This document shows positions 1-7,322 of a stretch of 38,490 nt of DNA, piece by piece. Position 1 is the first letter of the stretch. Every line of letters begins with the position of its first letter. Position numbers and translations under genes: made by a program. The notes below the pieces were generated by a model. The model made no database searches and had not been told where the DNA came from. It worked only from the letters and a program-made list of their open reading frames with translations. This DNA is from Thermocrispum municipale DSM 44069. GTDB lineage: Bacteria > Actinomycetota > Actinomycetes > Mycobacteriales > Pseudonocardiaceae. The stretch lies in contig NZ_KE386593.1 in assembly GCF_000427825.1 (NCBI RefSeq), forward strand, positions 371,624 to 410,113, read 5' to 3'.

Positions 1-936
1 GGCGCCCAAGCCGCTCCCGTCGACGACGAGCCGCTGAGCAAGGCCCAGCAGGCGGGCGAACACTTCCGTGCCGAGGTGCACAAGGCGGCGAAGAAGCTGT
101 CCCAGCTGCCGCGCAAGGCCGCCGAGTCGGTGCACGAAGCGGTGCAGCGCACCGCCGAGGAGGCGGAGAAGGTGCTGCGCGGCGCTCACCGCGCCGACGA
201 GAAGCAGGCCGAGCAGCAGCCCGAGCGCAGCGAGCAGCCTGCCGTCGAGCAGAAGGATTCCGAGCGGTCGGCGCACCCCAAGCTGCCGTCGTTCGGTGAC
301 CTGCCCGCGCTGAGTGACCTGCCGTCGCCGGACGACCTGCCCGGGTTGCTTGCGGGCGTGCTGCACGGCGGCCACCACGGCAAGCCGCAGCGGCCGGAGA
401 TGCCGTCGATGCCGGGGTGCGCGGAGCGCTTCCGGCTGTGGTGCGAGCACTTCCCGCAATGGTTCGGCCACTCCGAGCCGGATCAGCTCGTGCCGGTGCC
501 CGAGCTGCCGGGTGAGCAGGAGCTCCCGCTGGTGCCGACCGGCCCCGCCGCGGTCGTGCCGTCGGTGACGACGGCGGCCGCGTCCGAGGACGAGGCCGTT
601 CCCACCCTGACCTACGTGGCCGAGCAGGAGCAGCGCTCGACCACCCAGGCCGACAGCGCCGAGCGCGTCGGCGAAGGACTCGTCGCGCACGACGAGTCCG
701 CTGACCAAGACTTCCCGGGCGACGACGAGGACCGCACCCCACTGGGGGCGCCCGGGCAGCCCGCCGCGACGGCACCGGGTAACGGTTCCGCGCAGGCGGG
801 GCACGCGGACGGATCGCCGATGGCGATCACCGCACCTGTGGCGGCGGTTGCCGCCAGTGGCGTCACGCAGACGCTGCGTCGTTTCATCCCGGGTTCGAAC
901 CGCCCCGGCGGTCAGCCCGGTGTCACCCCTGACTGA
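1..936 (+). CDS. C-terminal part of an envelope/secreted-type protein of unknown function (5' end outside window)
   Basis: The reading frame is open from the first base, so 311 residues are visible and the true start lies upstream. Visible order: an Ala/Lys/Glu-rich amphipathic helical stretch (roughly residues 15-60), an acidic linker, a series of Leu-Pro steps (LPSF, LPALSD, LPSPDD, LPGLL) near residues 95-118, a compact segment with two cysteines (PGCAERFRLWCEHFP) and a long low-complexity Ala/Pro/Gly/Asp tail. I do not recognise a family. The Ala/Lys-rich helix followed by Leu-Pro steps recurs in the large repeat protein that follows on the same strand, so the two may be related envelope proteins; this is inference. 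The 180 bases to the next start hold no gene, only a short palindrome GCCGTACGGC near 951-960. Confidence 0.8.
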   Translation, partial: GAQAAPVDDEPLSKAQQAGEHFRAEVHKAAKKLSQLPRKAAESVHEAVQRTAEEAEKVLRGAHRADEKQAEQQPERSEQPAVEQKDSERSAHPKLPSFGDLPALSDLPSPDDLPGLLAGVLHGGHHGKPQRPEMPSMPGCAERFRLWCEHFPQWFGHSEPDQLVPVPELPGEQELPLVPTGPAAVVPSVTTAAASEDEAVPTLTYVAEQEQRSTTQADSAERVGEGLVAHDESADQDFPGDDEDRTPLGAPGQPAATAPGNGSAQAGHADGSPMAITAPVAAVAASGVTQTLRRFIPGSNRPGGQPGVTPD

Positions 937-1116
937 GGTTTTCCCGCGGCCGTACGGCGCCGTGCGGACGATCGCTGTGCCCTGACAGCTCGCCCGCGCC
1001 GTGACGGCCTCTTCCCTGCTGCCCGTGTGGCGGCACCTCCCTGCGGCCCGGCAGCACCCCGATGTGCCGGCCGCATCCAGGACAACCTCACACCACCAAG
1101 GAGAAGGATCATCACC

Positions 1117-4100
1117 ATGCAGAACTGGGCGAAGCGTGGCCTACAGACCGCGCTGGTCACCGGCGGGCTGCTGATGCTGGGTACCGGCATCGCGTCGGCC
1201 GAGGAGAACGTCAACCCGGACAAGCCGGCCAGCCCGCTGGACGTCTCGCTGACCGTGCCGGTCAAGGTCGGCAACAACGCGGTCGGCACGCCGTTCGGGC
1301 AGAAGAACCTCCCCGAGATCGACAAGACCATCAGCACCAAGCCGATCACCGACAAGCTCAAGGGCGCAGCGGCCAAGCTGAACGGTGCCAAGCTCCCCGG
1401 CGCCGAGCGCGTGCAGAAGGCGACCGAGAAGGCCACCAAGGCGGCCGAAGCGGTGCAGCAGAAGGCGTCCGACGCTGCGCCTGCCGAGGCGAAGAAGGCT
1501 GCCTCGGAAGCGAAGAAGGCCACCGGCAGCAAGGCGGCCGCCGAGGGTGAGGTGTTCCGCGGTAACCGCGGCAGCCTCGACATCGTCGTGCCGATCCAGA
1601 TCGCCAACAACGCGATCGCGCTGCTCGGCGACGCCGAGGTGACCGGCGGCGACAGCCAGCAGTCCTACGAGGGCGGCGAGGGCGTCGTCACCAACGGTTC
1701 CGGCGGCGCGCTGGCGGGCAACGTGGTCGACGTCGACTACGTGCTGCCGATCCAGATCGCCAACAACGCCGGCGGCATCGGCGGCAACGCCACCTCCACC
1801 GGCAACAGCGCCACGCAGGACGTCAAGACCGGTGGCGACTCGGCCACCGACGGCTCCGGCGGTGCGCTGTCCGGCAACATCATCGCCCCGCAGGGCGCCA
1901 CGCCGATCCAGATCAACAACAACGCGGCGGTGCTCGGCGGCATCGGCAAGACCAGCGACAACACCAGCGAGGTCAAGGCGCACAGCGGCGGTTCGCTGCT
2001 GTCCAACGGCGCCGACGGTGTGCTGGCGGGCAACGTGGCCGGTGTCCCGGTCGCGCTCCCGGTCGAGGTGAACAACTCGGCGCTGTCCGGCCTGGGCATC
2101 GCCGACAGCACGGGCAACGCCAACACCGCAGAGGCACAGGGCGGCGACACCCGGCACGGCAGCCGCACCATGAAGACCTACGCGGAGACCAACGGTGACG
2201 GTGGCGTGGCTTCCGGCACCCTGATTCAGCCGCAGGTGGCCAGCGACGCCAACGTGAACGGCCTGGCCGGTGCGCTGGGCGGCATCTCGGCCGCGGGCGT
2301 CGGCGAGGCGCGTAGCACCACGTCCAACAGCAGCACCACGTCGTCGCAGGCCGGTGGCTACTCGAACACCTCGGCCGTGGGTGGCGTGCTGAGCGGCACG
2401 GTCGCGGACGCTCCGGTGGCGTTCCCGGTCGAGGCCTACTGCGCTGCGGCGGGCGCGATCGGCAAGGCCGCGGCCGACTGCGAGAACGAGACCACGGCCA
2501 ACGCGGGCCGCGAGACGTTCACCGACGGTACCGACTCGGTGCTGGGTGGCAACACCGCGACCGCTCCGCTCGGCGGCACGATCGAGGCGTTCGGCCTGTC
2601 CGCTTCGGCCGTCGGGACCGCGGACTCCACGGCCACCGAGGACAAGGAGATCAAGGCGGGCGGCTACAACGGCTCGCGCGGTGACGGCTCCACCGGTGGC
2701 GGCAACATCATCCAGACCCCGGTCGCCACGCCGATCGAGGTCTTCGGCGGCGCCGCTTCGCTGGCGGGCAACAGCACCGCCGAGGCGGAGGAGACCAAGA
2801 CGGTCAGCTCCGGTGGCGACGGCAACACCGAGGACGACGACGCGGTCCTGGCTTCCAACGTGGTCGCGACCCCGATCGCCCAGCCGCTGCAGGCGTTCGG
2901 CATCGGTGCGGCAGGCATCGGCCAGGCGCACGGCCAGGCGACCGCGGAGACCGACACCACGGCCGGTGGCGACTACACCGGCTCGGGCAAGGGCGCGGTC
3001 GGCTCGGGCAACATCGTGCAGGTGGCCAGCTCGGCCCCGGCCCAGCTGTTCGGCCTGTCCGCCGCGGGCGGTGGCATCAGCACCGGTGCGGCCGACAACA
3101 CCAGCTCGTCGGCTGCGGGTGGCACCAACACCACCAGCGGTGCCGAGGGTGTCGCGTCCGGCAACGTCGGCGCGGTGACCAACTCGCTGCCCGCGCAGGT
3201 GCACGGGCTGGCCGGTGCGCTGGTCGGTGACGCCGACGCGATGTCGATGAACGTGACCGACTCGATGGCTGGTGGCGACACCACCGCCGACGGCACGGGC
3301 AGCTCGCTCGGCGGCAACGTGGTCAACGCTCCGATCGGCGGCGCGGCCGGTGTGTTCGGCTCCGCGGCTTCGGTGATCGGGTTCGCCGACGGCGGCTCGG
3401 TCAACGACGTGGTGAGCGGCAGCGGCGGCAACGTCGACACCAGCGGTGCCGGTGGCTCGCTGGCGGGCAACGTGCTGTCGGCGCAGGCTCTGCCGGTGGC
3501 CGAGGTGTTCGGCACCGCGGCCACCGTGGGCGGCTTCGCCACCGGTGCGGGCGAGAACACCACGGATGTCGTCTCCGGTGGGGACATCGCCACCTCCGGC
3601 ACCGAAGGTCACCTGAGCGGCAACATCTTCGACGTTCCCGCCGCGGCGATCGCCGAGGTGTTCGGCAGCGCGGTCGCGGTGGGCGGCGAGGCCGTCGGTG
3701 CGGGTGACAACGTCACCGTCGGCTCGGTCGGCGGCACGATCGACACCGACGCGATCGGCCACCAGCTGCCGGTCGGCGTGCTGGTCCAGGTGTACAACTT
3801 CGGCGCCGACCTGCTCGGCCAGGCGACCGGTGTGGCCACCAACGTGACCGACGTCGAGGTCGGTGACAACGGCACGCTGCACCAGCTGGTGCTGGACGGC
3901 TCCGAGCTGCCTGCCACCGAGCTGCCGAGCCTGAACGGCCTGCCGATCCCGGCTGCCGCGCAGCAGCGTTCGGACGTTCCGGACGTCACCCAGGTGCTGC
4001 CGAAGGTCACCGACATCACCGAGCTGCCCGAGGCCACCGAGCTGCCGGACGCCGACGCCCTGCCGGTGCAGGTCGGCCTGCCCGAGGTGGCGGCTCCGCT

Positions 4101-4227
4101 GCCTGCTCCCGCGGTTCCGGCCATGCCCAAGGCTGAGCCCGTGGCTGCCAAGCAGACCGGTCTGCGTGGCCTGTGGGCCAAGCTGTCCGGTGCGCTGTCC
4201 GGTCAGAACATGACCATCCAGGGCTGA
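1117..4227 (+). CDS. Large secreted chaplin-like repeat protein (about 15 repeats)
   Basis: The start is set by a strong ribosome binding site (AAGGAGAAGG, 1098-1107) and a signal peptide: MQNWAKRGLQTALVTGG, then a Leu/Gly/Ala core and cleavage near ASA-EEN. The 1036-residue product begins with a chaplin-like strand (LTVPVKVGNN) and an Ala/Lys-rich helix (about residues 85-140). About 15 repeats of 50-62 residues follow, each with a core like L-[SA]-G-N-[VI]-V-x-x-P-x-x-x-P-[IV]-[QE]-[VI]-x-N-N-A-x-x-[IL]-G and a Gly/Asp/Thr/Ser spacer. This resembles the chaplin domain (SGNVVQVPVHVPVN...), known from amyloid-forming surface proteins of streptomycetes. The C-terminus is rich in ELP and LP steps and lacks a sortase signal or terminal membrane helix, so anchoring is unclear. 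The only two cysteines sit in one repeat (YCAAAG...ADCENE). Surface or matrix function is inferred. Confidence 0.88.
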   Translation: MQNWAKRGLQTALVTGGLLMLGTGIASAEENVNPDKPASPLDVSLTVPVKVGNNAVGTPFGQKNLPEIDKTISTKPITDKLKGAAAKLNGAKLPGAERVQKATEKATKAAEAVQQKASDAAPAEAKKAASEAKKATGSKAAAEGEVFRGNRGSLDIVVPIQIANNAIALLGDAEVTGGDSQQSYEGGEGVVTNGSGGALAGNVVDVDYVLPIQIANNAGGIGGNATSTGNSATQDVKTGGDSATDGSGGALSGNIIAPQGATPIQINNNAAVLGGIGKTSDNTSEVKAHSGGSLLSNGADGVLAGNVAGVPVALPVEVNNSALSGLGIADSTGNANTAEAQGGDTRHGSRTMKTYAETNGDGGVASGTLIQPQVASDANVNGLAGALGGISAAGVGEARSTTSNSSTTSSQAGGYSNTSAVGGVLSGTVADAPVAFPVEAYCAAAGAIGKAAADCENETTANAGRETFTDGTDSVLGGNTATAPLGGTIEAFGLSASAVGTADSTATEDKEIKAGGYNGSRGDGSTGGGNIIQTPVATPIEVFGGAASLAGNSTAEAEETKTVSSGGDGNTEDDDAVLASNVVATPIAQPLQAFGIGAAGIGQAHGQATAETDTTAGGDYTGSGKGAVGSGNIVQVASSAPAQLFGLSAAGGGISTGAADNTSSSAAGGTNTTSGAEGVASGNVGAVTNSLPAQVHGLAGALVGDADAMSMNVTDSMAGGDTTADGTGSSLGGNVVNAPIGGAAGVFGSAASVIGFADGGSVNDVVSGSGGNVDTSGAGGSLAGNVLSAQALPVAEVFGTAATVGGFATGAGENTTDVVSGGDIATSGTEGHLSGNIFDVPAAAIAEVFGSAVAVGGEAVGAGDNVTVGSVGGTIDTDAIGHQLPVGVLVQVYNFGADLLGQATGVATNVTDVEVGDNGTLHQLVLDGSELPATELPSLNGLPIPAAAQQRSDVPDVTQVLPKVTDITELPEATELPDADALPVQVGLPEVAAPLPAPAVPAMPKAEPVAAKQTGLRGLWAKLSGALSGQNMTIQG
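1555..3850 (+). repeat. Array of about 15 chaplin-like coding repeats
   Basis: Each unit is about 150-186 bases and encodes a hydrophobic beta-strand core (for example AGNVVDVDYVLPIQIANNA) followed by a Gly/Thr/Ser/Asp-rich spacer. The early units carry an N-N motif after the second strand; later units replace it with VFG or AFG (EVFGTAA, EAFGLSA). The units are diverged from one another, so this is an old expansion rather than a recent slippage array. Confidence 0.8.
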
Positions 4228-4246
4228 TCCAGCCCGATCCTTCTCA

Positions 4247-4281
4247 CGGCCCCTCCTCGCGGCGAACGCGAGGAGGGGCCG
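4247..4281 (+). terminator. Strong stem-loop after the chaplin-like gene
   Basis: A perfect 15-bp inverted repeat (4247-4261 with 4267-4281) encloses the loop GCGAA, starting 19 bases after the stop codon. There is no U tract, as is common in high-GC actinobacteria. Confidence 0.8.
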
Positions 4282-4378
4282 CTGCGTGTATGGATCGATG
4301 GGTACTGATGACACGGATGCTTCTGCTGGGTGGTTCACGTGTGCGCCGGCCGCGCAGCGCTGTCCGTGCGGATATCGT

Positions 4379-4394
4379 GATCGCAGTCGCGATC
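4379..4394. promoter_or_regulatory. Perfect palindrome abutting the sigma-factor ribosome binding site
   Basis: GATCGC-AGTC-GCGATC ends two bases before the GGGGAGGG ribosome binding site of the ECF sigma gene. It could be an operator or a leader hairpin that masks translation; no further support is visible. Confidence 0.4.
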
Positions 4395-4407
4395 CGGGGA
4401 GGGAAGC

Positions 4408-4992
4408 ATGACGAACGTCGACGCCGAGAGCGCGGTCGAACGAACCCTCGGTCACCTGCGACAGGTGGATGCTCCCCCGGAGCCGCGCGGAGACGGGCCG
4501 CTGACGCTGGCCGATCTGTACCAAACGCATCGGATGCGGCTGGTCCGGCTGGCCATCCTGCTGGTGGACGAGCCGGCCACCGCGGAGGACGTGGTGCAGG
4601 AAGCGTTCGCCGGGCTGCATCGCAACTGGGGGAAGCTACGGGATGCCGCGGCGGCCGTCGGCTATCTGCGGACCGCTGTGGTCAACGGCTCCCGCAGCGT
4701 CCTGCGGCGGCGCAAGACGGCCCGGGAGTACGTGCCGCCGCATGCGGTCAATGCGCGTTCCGCCGAGTCGCTGGCGATGCTGTCGACCGAGCATCAAGCG
4801 GTGGTGGAGGCACTCGGCAAGCTGCCACCGCGGCAGCGGGAGGTGCTGGTGCTGCGGTACTACGGCGGGCTCAGCGAGCAGGAGATCGCCGAGGCGGCGG
4901 GGATCTCCAAGGGAACGGTGAAGTCCACCGCGAGCCGGGGCTTGGAAGCCTTGCAGCGCGCGATGCAGCAGCTGGAGCGGGCGAAACGGTGA
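4408..4992 (+). CDS. ECF sigma factor, SigE-family type
   Basis: A 194-residue extracytoplasmic-function sigma factor that would direct RNA polymerase to a small regulon. Sigma region 2 spans roughly residues 35-100 (LYQTHRMRLVRLAILLVD, then the AEDVVQEAF motif and YLRTAVVN), and region 4 roughly 130-185, with LPPRQREVLVLRYYGGLSEQEIAEA and the recognition helix GTVKSTASRGLEAL. The start follows a strong GGGGAGGG site. The gene lies behind the terminator of the chaplin-like gene and ahead of a small membrane protein, the usual place for a sigma partner or anti-sigma gene. No cysteine/zinc anti-sigma domain is found nearby. Whether it controls the surface-protein gene upstream is unknown. Confidence 0.92.
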   Translation: MTNVDAESAVERTLGHLRQVDAPPEPRGDGPLTLADLYQTHRMRLVRLAILLVDEPATAEDVVQEAFAGLHRNWGKLRDAAAAVGYLRTAVVNGSRSVLRRRKTAREYVPPHAVNARSAESLAMLSTEHQAVVEALGKLPPRQREVLVLRYYGGLSEQEIAEAAGISKGTVKSTASRGLEALQRAMQQLERAKR

Positions 4993-5201
4993 CTGCTGGG
5001 GTGCGGTACGTCGGCGCAACGAGTGGCCGCAGCGCTGCTCGACGGCGAAGCGCGATGACCGCACGGGTGCGGCACGTCGGCAATACGCCTGCGGACCGGC
5101 TTGGATGGGCGGGATGCGCTGACGACACGGCGACTGCTCGGCAGCCTGCGGAAGCGGGACGTGGCGACCGATCGGCACCGAGCGCGGATGGGACCCGATG
5201 A
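4989..5201 (+). CDS. Possible 70-residue ORF coupled at both ends (doubtful)
   Basis: A GTG start overlaps the sigma-factor stop (GTGA, 4989-4992), and the frame ends in the ATGA that starts the next gene (5198-5201). The Arg/Ala-rich product has no recognisable domain, but it has an internal duplication (VRYVGAT and VRHVGNT, 66 bases apart). About a third of its codons end in A or T, far more than in the neighbouring genes, which argues against real coding. It could equally be a 205-base spacer. Confidence 0.25.
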   Translation: MTAGVRYVGATSGRSAARRRSAMTARVRHVGNTPADRLGWAGCADDTATARQPAEAGRGDRSAPSADGTR

Positions 5202-5461
5202 CGGAACGTGACAGCGAGCGACTGATCGCGGACGCGCTGAAAGCAAAAGCTGGTCAAACCGGCGGTAACCGCTTTGCCTCCGCATCGTCGGACGACGCGA
5301 CCGATCGACTACCCACCGTGACAGGCGGTGAATCACAGAGCGTGCATAACCCTTACGGGGTAGACGGCGGGGGAAACGTCGACGCAAGGTGGATCTTGCT
5401 GCTAGCGGCCGCGCTCGGGCTTGCGACCGGCGCTGTGGTGGGACTACTCACCGTGCTGTAG
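5198..5461 (+). CDS. Small tail-anchored membrane protein next to ECF sigma factor
   Basis: An 87-residue product with a charged N-terminus (MTERDSERLIADALKAKA), a polar disordered middle and one C-terminal membrane helix (about residues 65-86, ILLLAAALGLATGAVVGLL). The N-terminus would be cytoplasmic. Small single-helix proteins of this kind often follow SigE-family ECF genes in actinobacteria and may act as membrane partners, but no anti-sigma fold can be seen. GC content drops in this gene and the region after it compared with the flanks. A bulged stem-loop follows at 5471-5491. Confidence 0.7.
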   Translation: MTERDSERLIADALKAKAGQTGGNRFASASSDDATDRLPTVTGGESQSVHNPYGVDGGGNVDARWILLLAAALGLATGAVVGLLTVL

Positions 5462-5470
5462 TATCTCCGT

Positions 5471-5491
5471 CGAGGATTGAGAAATCCCTCG
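5471..5491 (+). terminator. Stem-loop after the small membrane protein gene
   Basis: CGAGGATT pairs with AATCCCTCG across a GAGA loop with one bulged C, ten bases after the stop codon. A second small hairpin, CGAACG-ACTT-CGTTCG, lies at 5508-5523. Confidence 0.5.
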
Positions 5492-5550
5492 AATGTACTA
5501 ATCGTAACGAACGACTTCGTTCGCTAAGATGGCGGTGCATTCACTCTTGT

Positions 5551-5590
5551 GTGTTACACGACCCTAGTCCCCGGTCACTTTCAGTAACAC
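5551..5590. promoter_or_regulatory. Inverted repeat in the AT-rich leader of the SigD-like sigma gene
   Basis: GTGTTAC (5551-5557) and GTAACAC (5584-5590) form perfect 7-bp arms 26 bases apart, 62-101 bases upstream of the sigma-factor start. The stretch 5461-5650 is much more AT-rich than its surroundings, as expected of a promoter region. The arm sequence suggests a regulator-binding pair, but I cannot name the regulator. Confidence 0.45.
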
Positions 5591-5651
5591 TTTTCTGTCG
5601 TCCTGGACCCCGGCGACGCCCTGTTTGACTTAGTGCTCGTAAGGGGTTCAG

Positions 5652-6311
5652 ATGTCCAGTTCCATCGCGGCGTCCCCGCTGTTCGGCATGCACCAGGGTC
5701 TGCTGGCGGGCCGGGGTGAACGGCAAGAGGTTGCCACCAAGACCGATCCGTACGCGGAGCTGGTCGAGGCGGCCAAGGCCGGTGACGAATGGGCGATCGA
5801 GCGATTGATCGCGCAGCTCAGGCCACTGATCGTGCGGTACTGCCGAGCGCGCATCGGCCGGGCGGTGAGCACGTTCGCCTCCGCCGACGACGTCGCGCAG
5901 GACGTGTGTATCGCCGTGTTGACCTCGCTCAACTCGTATCGGTCGACCGGTGCCAGCTTCCTGGGGTTCGTCTACGGCATCGCCACGCACAAGATCATGG
6001 ACTTCCATCGCAAGTACGCCAGGGAGCGGTCGACTCCGGTCGCCGACATCCCGGACGTGGTGACCACGGCGGCGGAGCCGGAACGCAGGCTCCTGCACAA
6101 CGAGCTGGGCGAGCAAGTGGGCGCGCTGCTGGCCGAACTGTCCGACACGCAACGAGACGTCCTGACCCTGCGCCTCGTTGTCGGCCTGTCGGTGGCGGAG
6201 ACCGCGGAGGCCACGTCGATGTCGCTCGGTGCGGTTCGTGTCTGCCAGCATCGCGCGCTGGCCAAGCTGCGCAAGATGCTCGCCGAACGCCAGGTGTCCG
6301 TGCAGTTGTGA
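5652..6311 (+). CDS. ECF sigma factor, SigD/ShbA-like
   Basis: A 219-residue ECF sigma factor. After a 30-residue variable leader come sigma region 2 (AKAGDEWAIERLIAQLRPLI, VRYCRARIG, then ADDVAQDVCIAVLTSL and FLGFVYGIATHKIMDFHRK) and region 4 (LSDTQRDVLTLRLVVGLSVAETAE, GAVRVCQHRALAKLR). The VRYCRARIG, ADDVAQ-VC, FVYGIA-HK and GAVRV-QHRAL signatures match what I recall of mycobacterial SigD and streptomycete ShbA. Those genes normally sit near guaB and groEL; here no such neighbour is present, so this may be a paralog. The start follows an AAGGGG site. It is probably transcribed alone from the AT-rich region upstream. Confidence 0.9.
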   Translation: MSSSIAASPLFGMHQGLLAGRGERQEVATKTDPYAELVEAAKAGDEWAIERLIAQLRPLIVRYCRARIGRAVSTFASADDVAQDVCIAVLTSLNSYRSTGASFLGFVYGIATHKIMDFHRKYARERSTPVADIPDVVTTAAEPERRLLHNELGEQVGALLAELSDTQRDVLTLRLVVGLSVAETAEATSMSLGAVRVCQHRALAKLRKMLAERQVSVQL

Positions 6312-6360
6312 GCGCCTCGGCGCGGGTCGACCGTGCTGAATGACCTGCGGCCGTCTCGGG

Positions 6361-6366
6361 TAGCGT
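6361..6366 (+). promoter_or_regulatory. -10 hexamer TAGCGT, leaderless-type
   Basis: TAGCGT ends eight bases before the GTG start of the DedA gene, so the transcript would begin at or within a few bases of the start codon. No ribosome binding site is present. Confidence 0.5.
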
Positions 6367-6374
6367 GAAGCCCC

Positions 6375-7091
6375 GTGGACCTCGCGTTGCCTGTCGTCAA
6401 TGGTGCTGCCAAAGCGTCACTGCTGCCGGAGTGGCTGGACCCGGAGAAGCTGCTCCAGGGTTTGACGCCGACCGTCATCGCCGTGTTGTGCGCGATCCTG
6501 TTCGCCGAGAGCAGCATCTTCCCCGTCCTGCCCGGCGACTCGCTGCTGTTCACCGCGGGACTGTTCGTGGCGACCGGGGCGATCGACGCGCCGTTGTGGC
6601 TGGTCTGCACGCTGGCCACGGTCGCGGCGATCGTCGGCAACGTGGTCGGGTTCAGCATCGGCTGGAAGGTCGGCCCTGCGCTGTTCAAGCCCGACTCGCG
6701 GTTCTTCAAGCCGCAGTACGTGGACAAGACGCATGCGTTCCTGGACAAGCACGGCGCGAAGGCCGTCGTGCTGGCGCGCTTCGTGCCGTTCGTGCGGACG
6801 TTCATCACGTGGATCGCCGGCGTCGGCCGGATGAGCCCGCGCAAGTACTTCACCTACACCGTGCTGGGCGGCATCCTGTGGGCCGCCGGGTTGATCGTGC
6901 TCGGTTACCTGCTCGGTGACATCTCGTTCATCCGGGACAACATCGACGCGATGGCGATCCTGATCGTGCTGGTCTCGGTGCTGCCGATCGCCATCGAGTA
7001 CCTGCGGTCCCGCCGCAAGAAGAAGCTTGCCGCCGGGCAGGAAGCCGACGAGCAGGCCGACGAGCCGGTCACACCGCAGGCCGACGGCTGA
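6375..7091 (+). CDS. DedA-family membrane protein (first of two)
   Basis: A 238-residue polytopic membrane protein of the DedA/SNARE-associated (PF09335) family, whose members act in membrane homeostasis and lipid flipping. The family motif FAESSIFPVLPGDSLLFTAG lies near residues 44-63 and the second motif ARFVPFVRTFITWIAG near 136-151, with the two conserved arginines. About five hydrophobic segments are visible, followed by a basic then acidic cytoplasmic tail. The GTG start fits the leaderless -10 hexamer just upstream. A second DedA gene at 9633 is related but diverged, and the MarR-efflux operon lies between them. Confidence 0.9.
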   Translation: MDLALPVVNGAAKASLLPEWLDPEKLLQGLTPTVIAVLCAILFAESSIFPVLPGDSLLFTAGLFVATGAIDAPLWLVCTLATVAAIVGNVVGFSIGWKVGPALFKPDSRFFKPQYVDKTHAFLDKHGAKAVVLARFVPFVRTFITWIAGVGRMSPRKYFTYTVLGGILWAAGLIVLGYLLGDISFIRDNIDAMAILIVLVSVLPIAIEYLRSRRKKKLAAGQEADEQADEPVTPQADG

Positions 7092-7230
7092 CGAAGCCCT
7101 GCTTCGCCGCATCGAGCGAGTGCCCAGATGCCCGTGAATGGGGCGGATGAGCTCCCGGTGGCTGGGCGAGGGTGATCTACGCCGAACGGACCTCTGGCCG
7201 CCGGCGTTCGGGTGTGCCTGCTCACACATC

Positions 7231-7294
7231 AGTTAATTGACTTGCTCAACTAACTTCCGGGGTGGATAGTTGCATGCGGAAATTAGTTGGTTGA
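7231..7294. promoter_or_regulatory. MarR-type operator region
   Basis: AGTTAATTGA (7231-7240) and TCAACTAACT (7246-7255) form an inverted repeat with 9 of 10 positions matching across a 5-base spacer. A third half-site, AGTTGGTTGA, lies at 7285-7294, and TTGCAT/ATGCAA arms span 7270-7299. All lie in the AT-rich leader of the MarR gene, which is the likely ligand (autoregulation inferred). Confidence 0.7.
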
Positions 7295-7322
7295 TGCAAG
7301 CAAATCTGTGAGGCGCGCAACT

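Noticed and set aside
1027-1116. N-terminal extension of the chaplin-like protein from 1027
   Set aside because: The strong ribosome binding site at 1098-1107 and the signal peptide both place the start at 1117.
1141-4620. A 1159-residue minus-strand frame opposite the chaplin-like gene
   Set aside because: It is an antisense shadow created by regular high-GC codon use of the repeats; it has no domain, no sensible start site and a His/Arg/Gly-biased composition.
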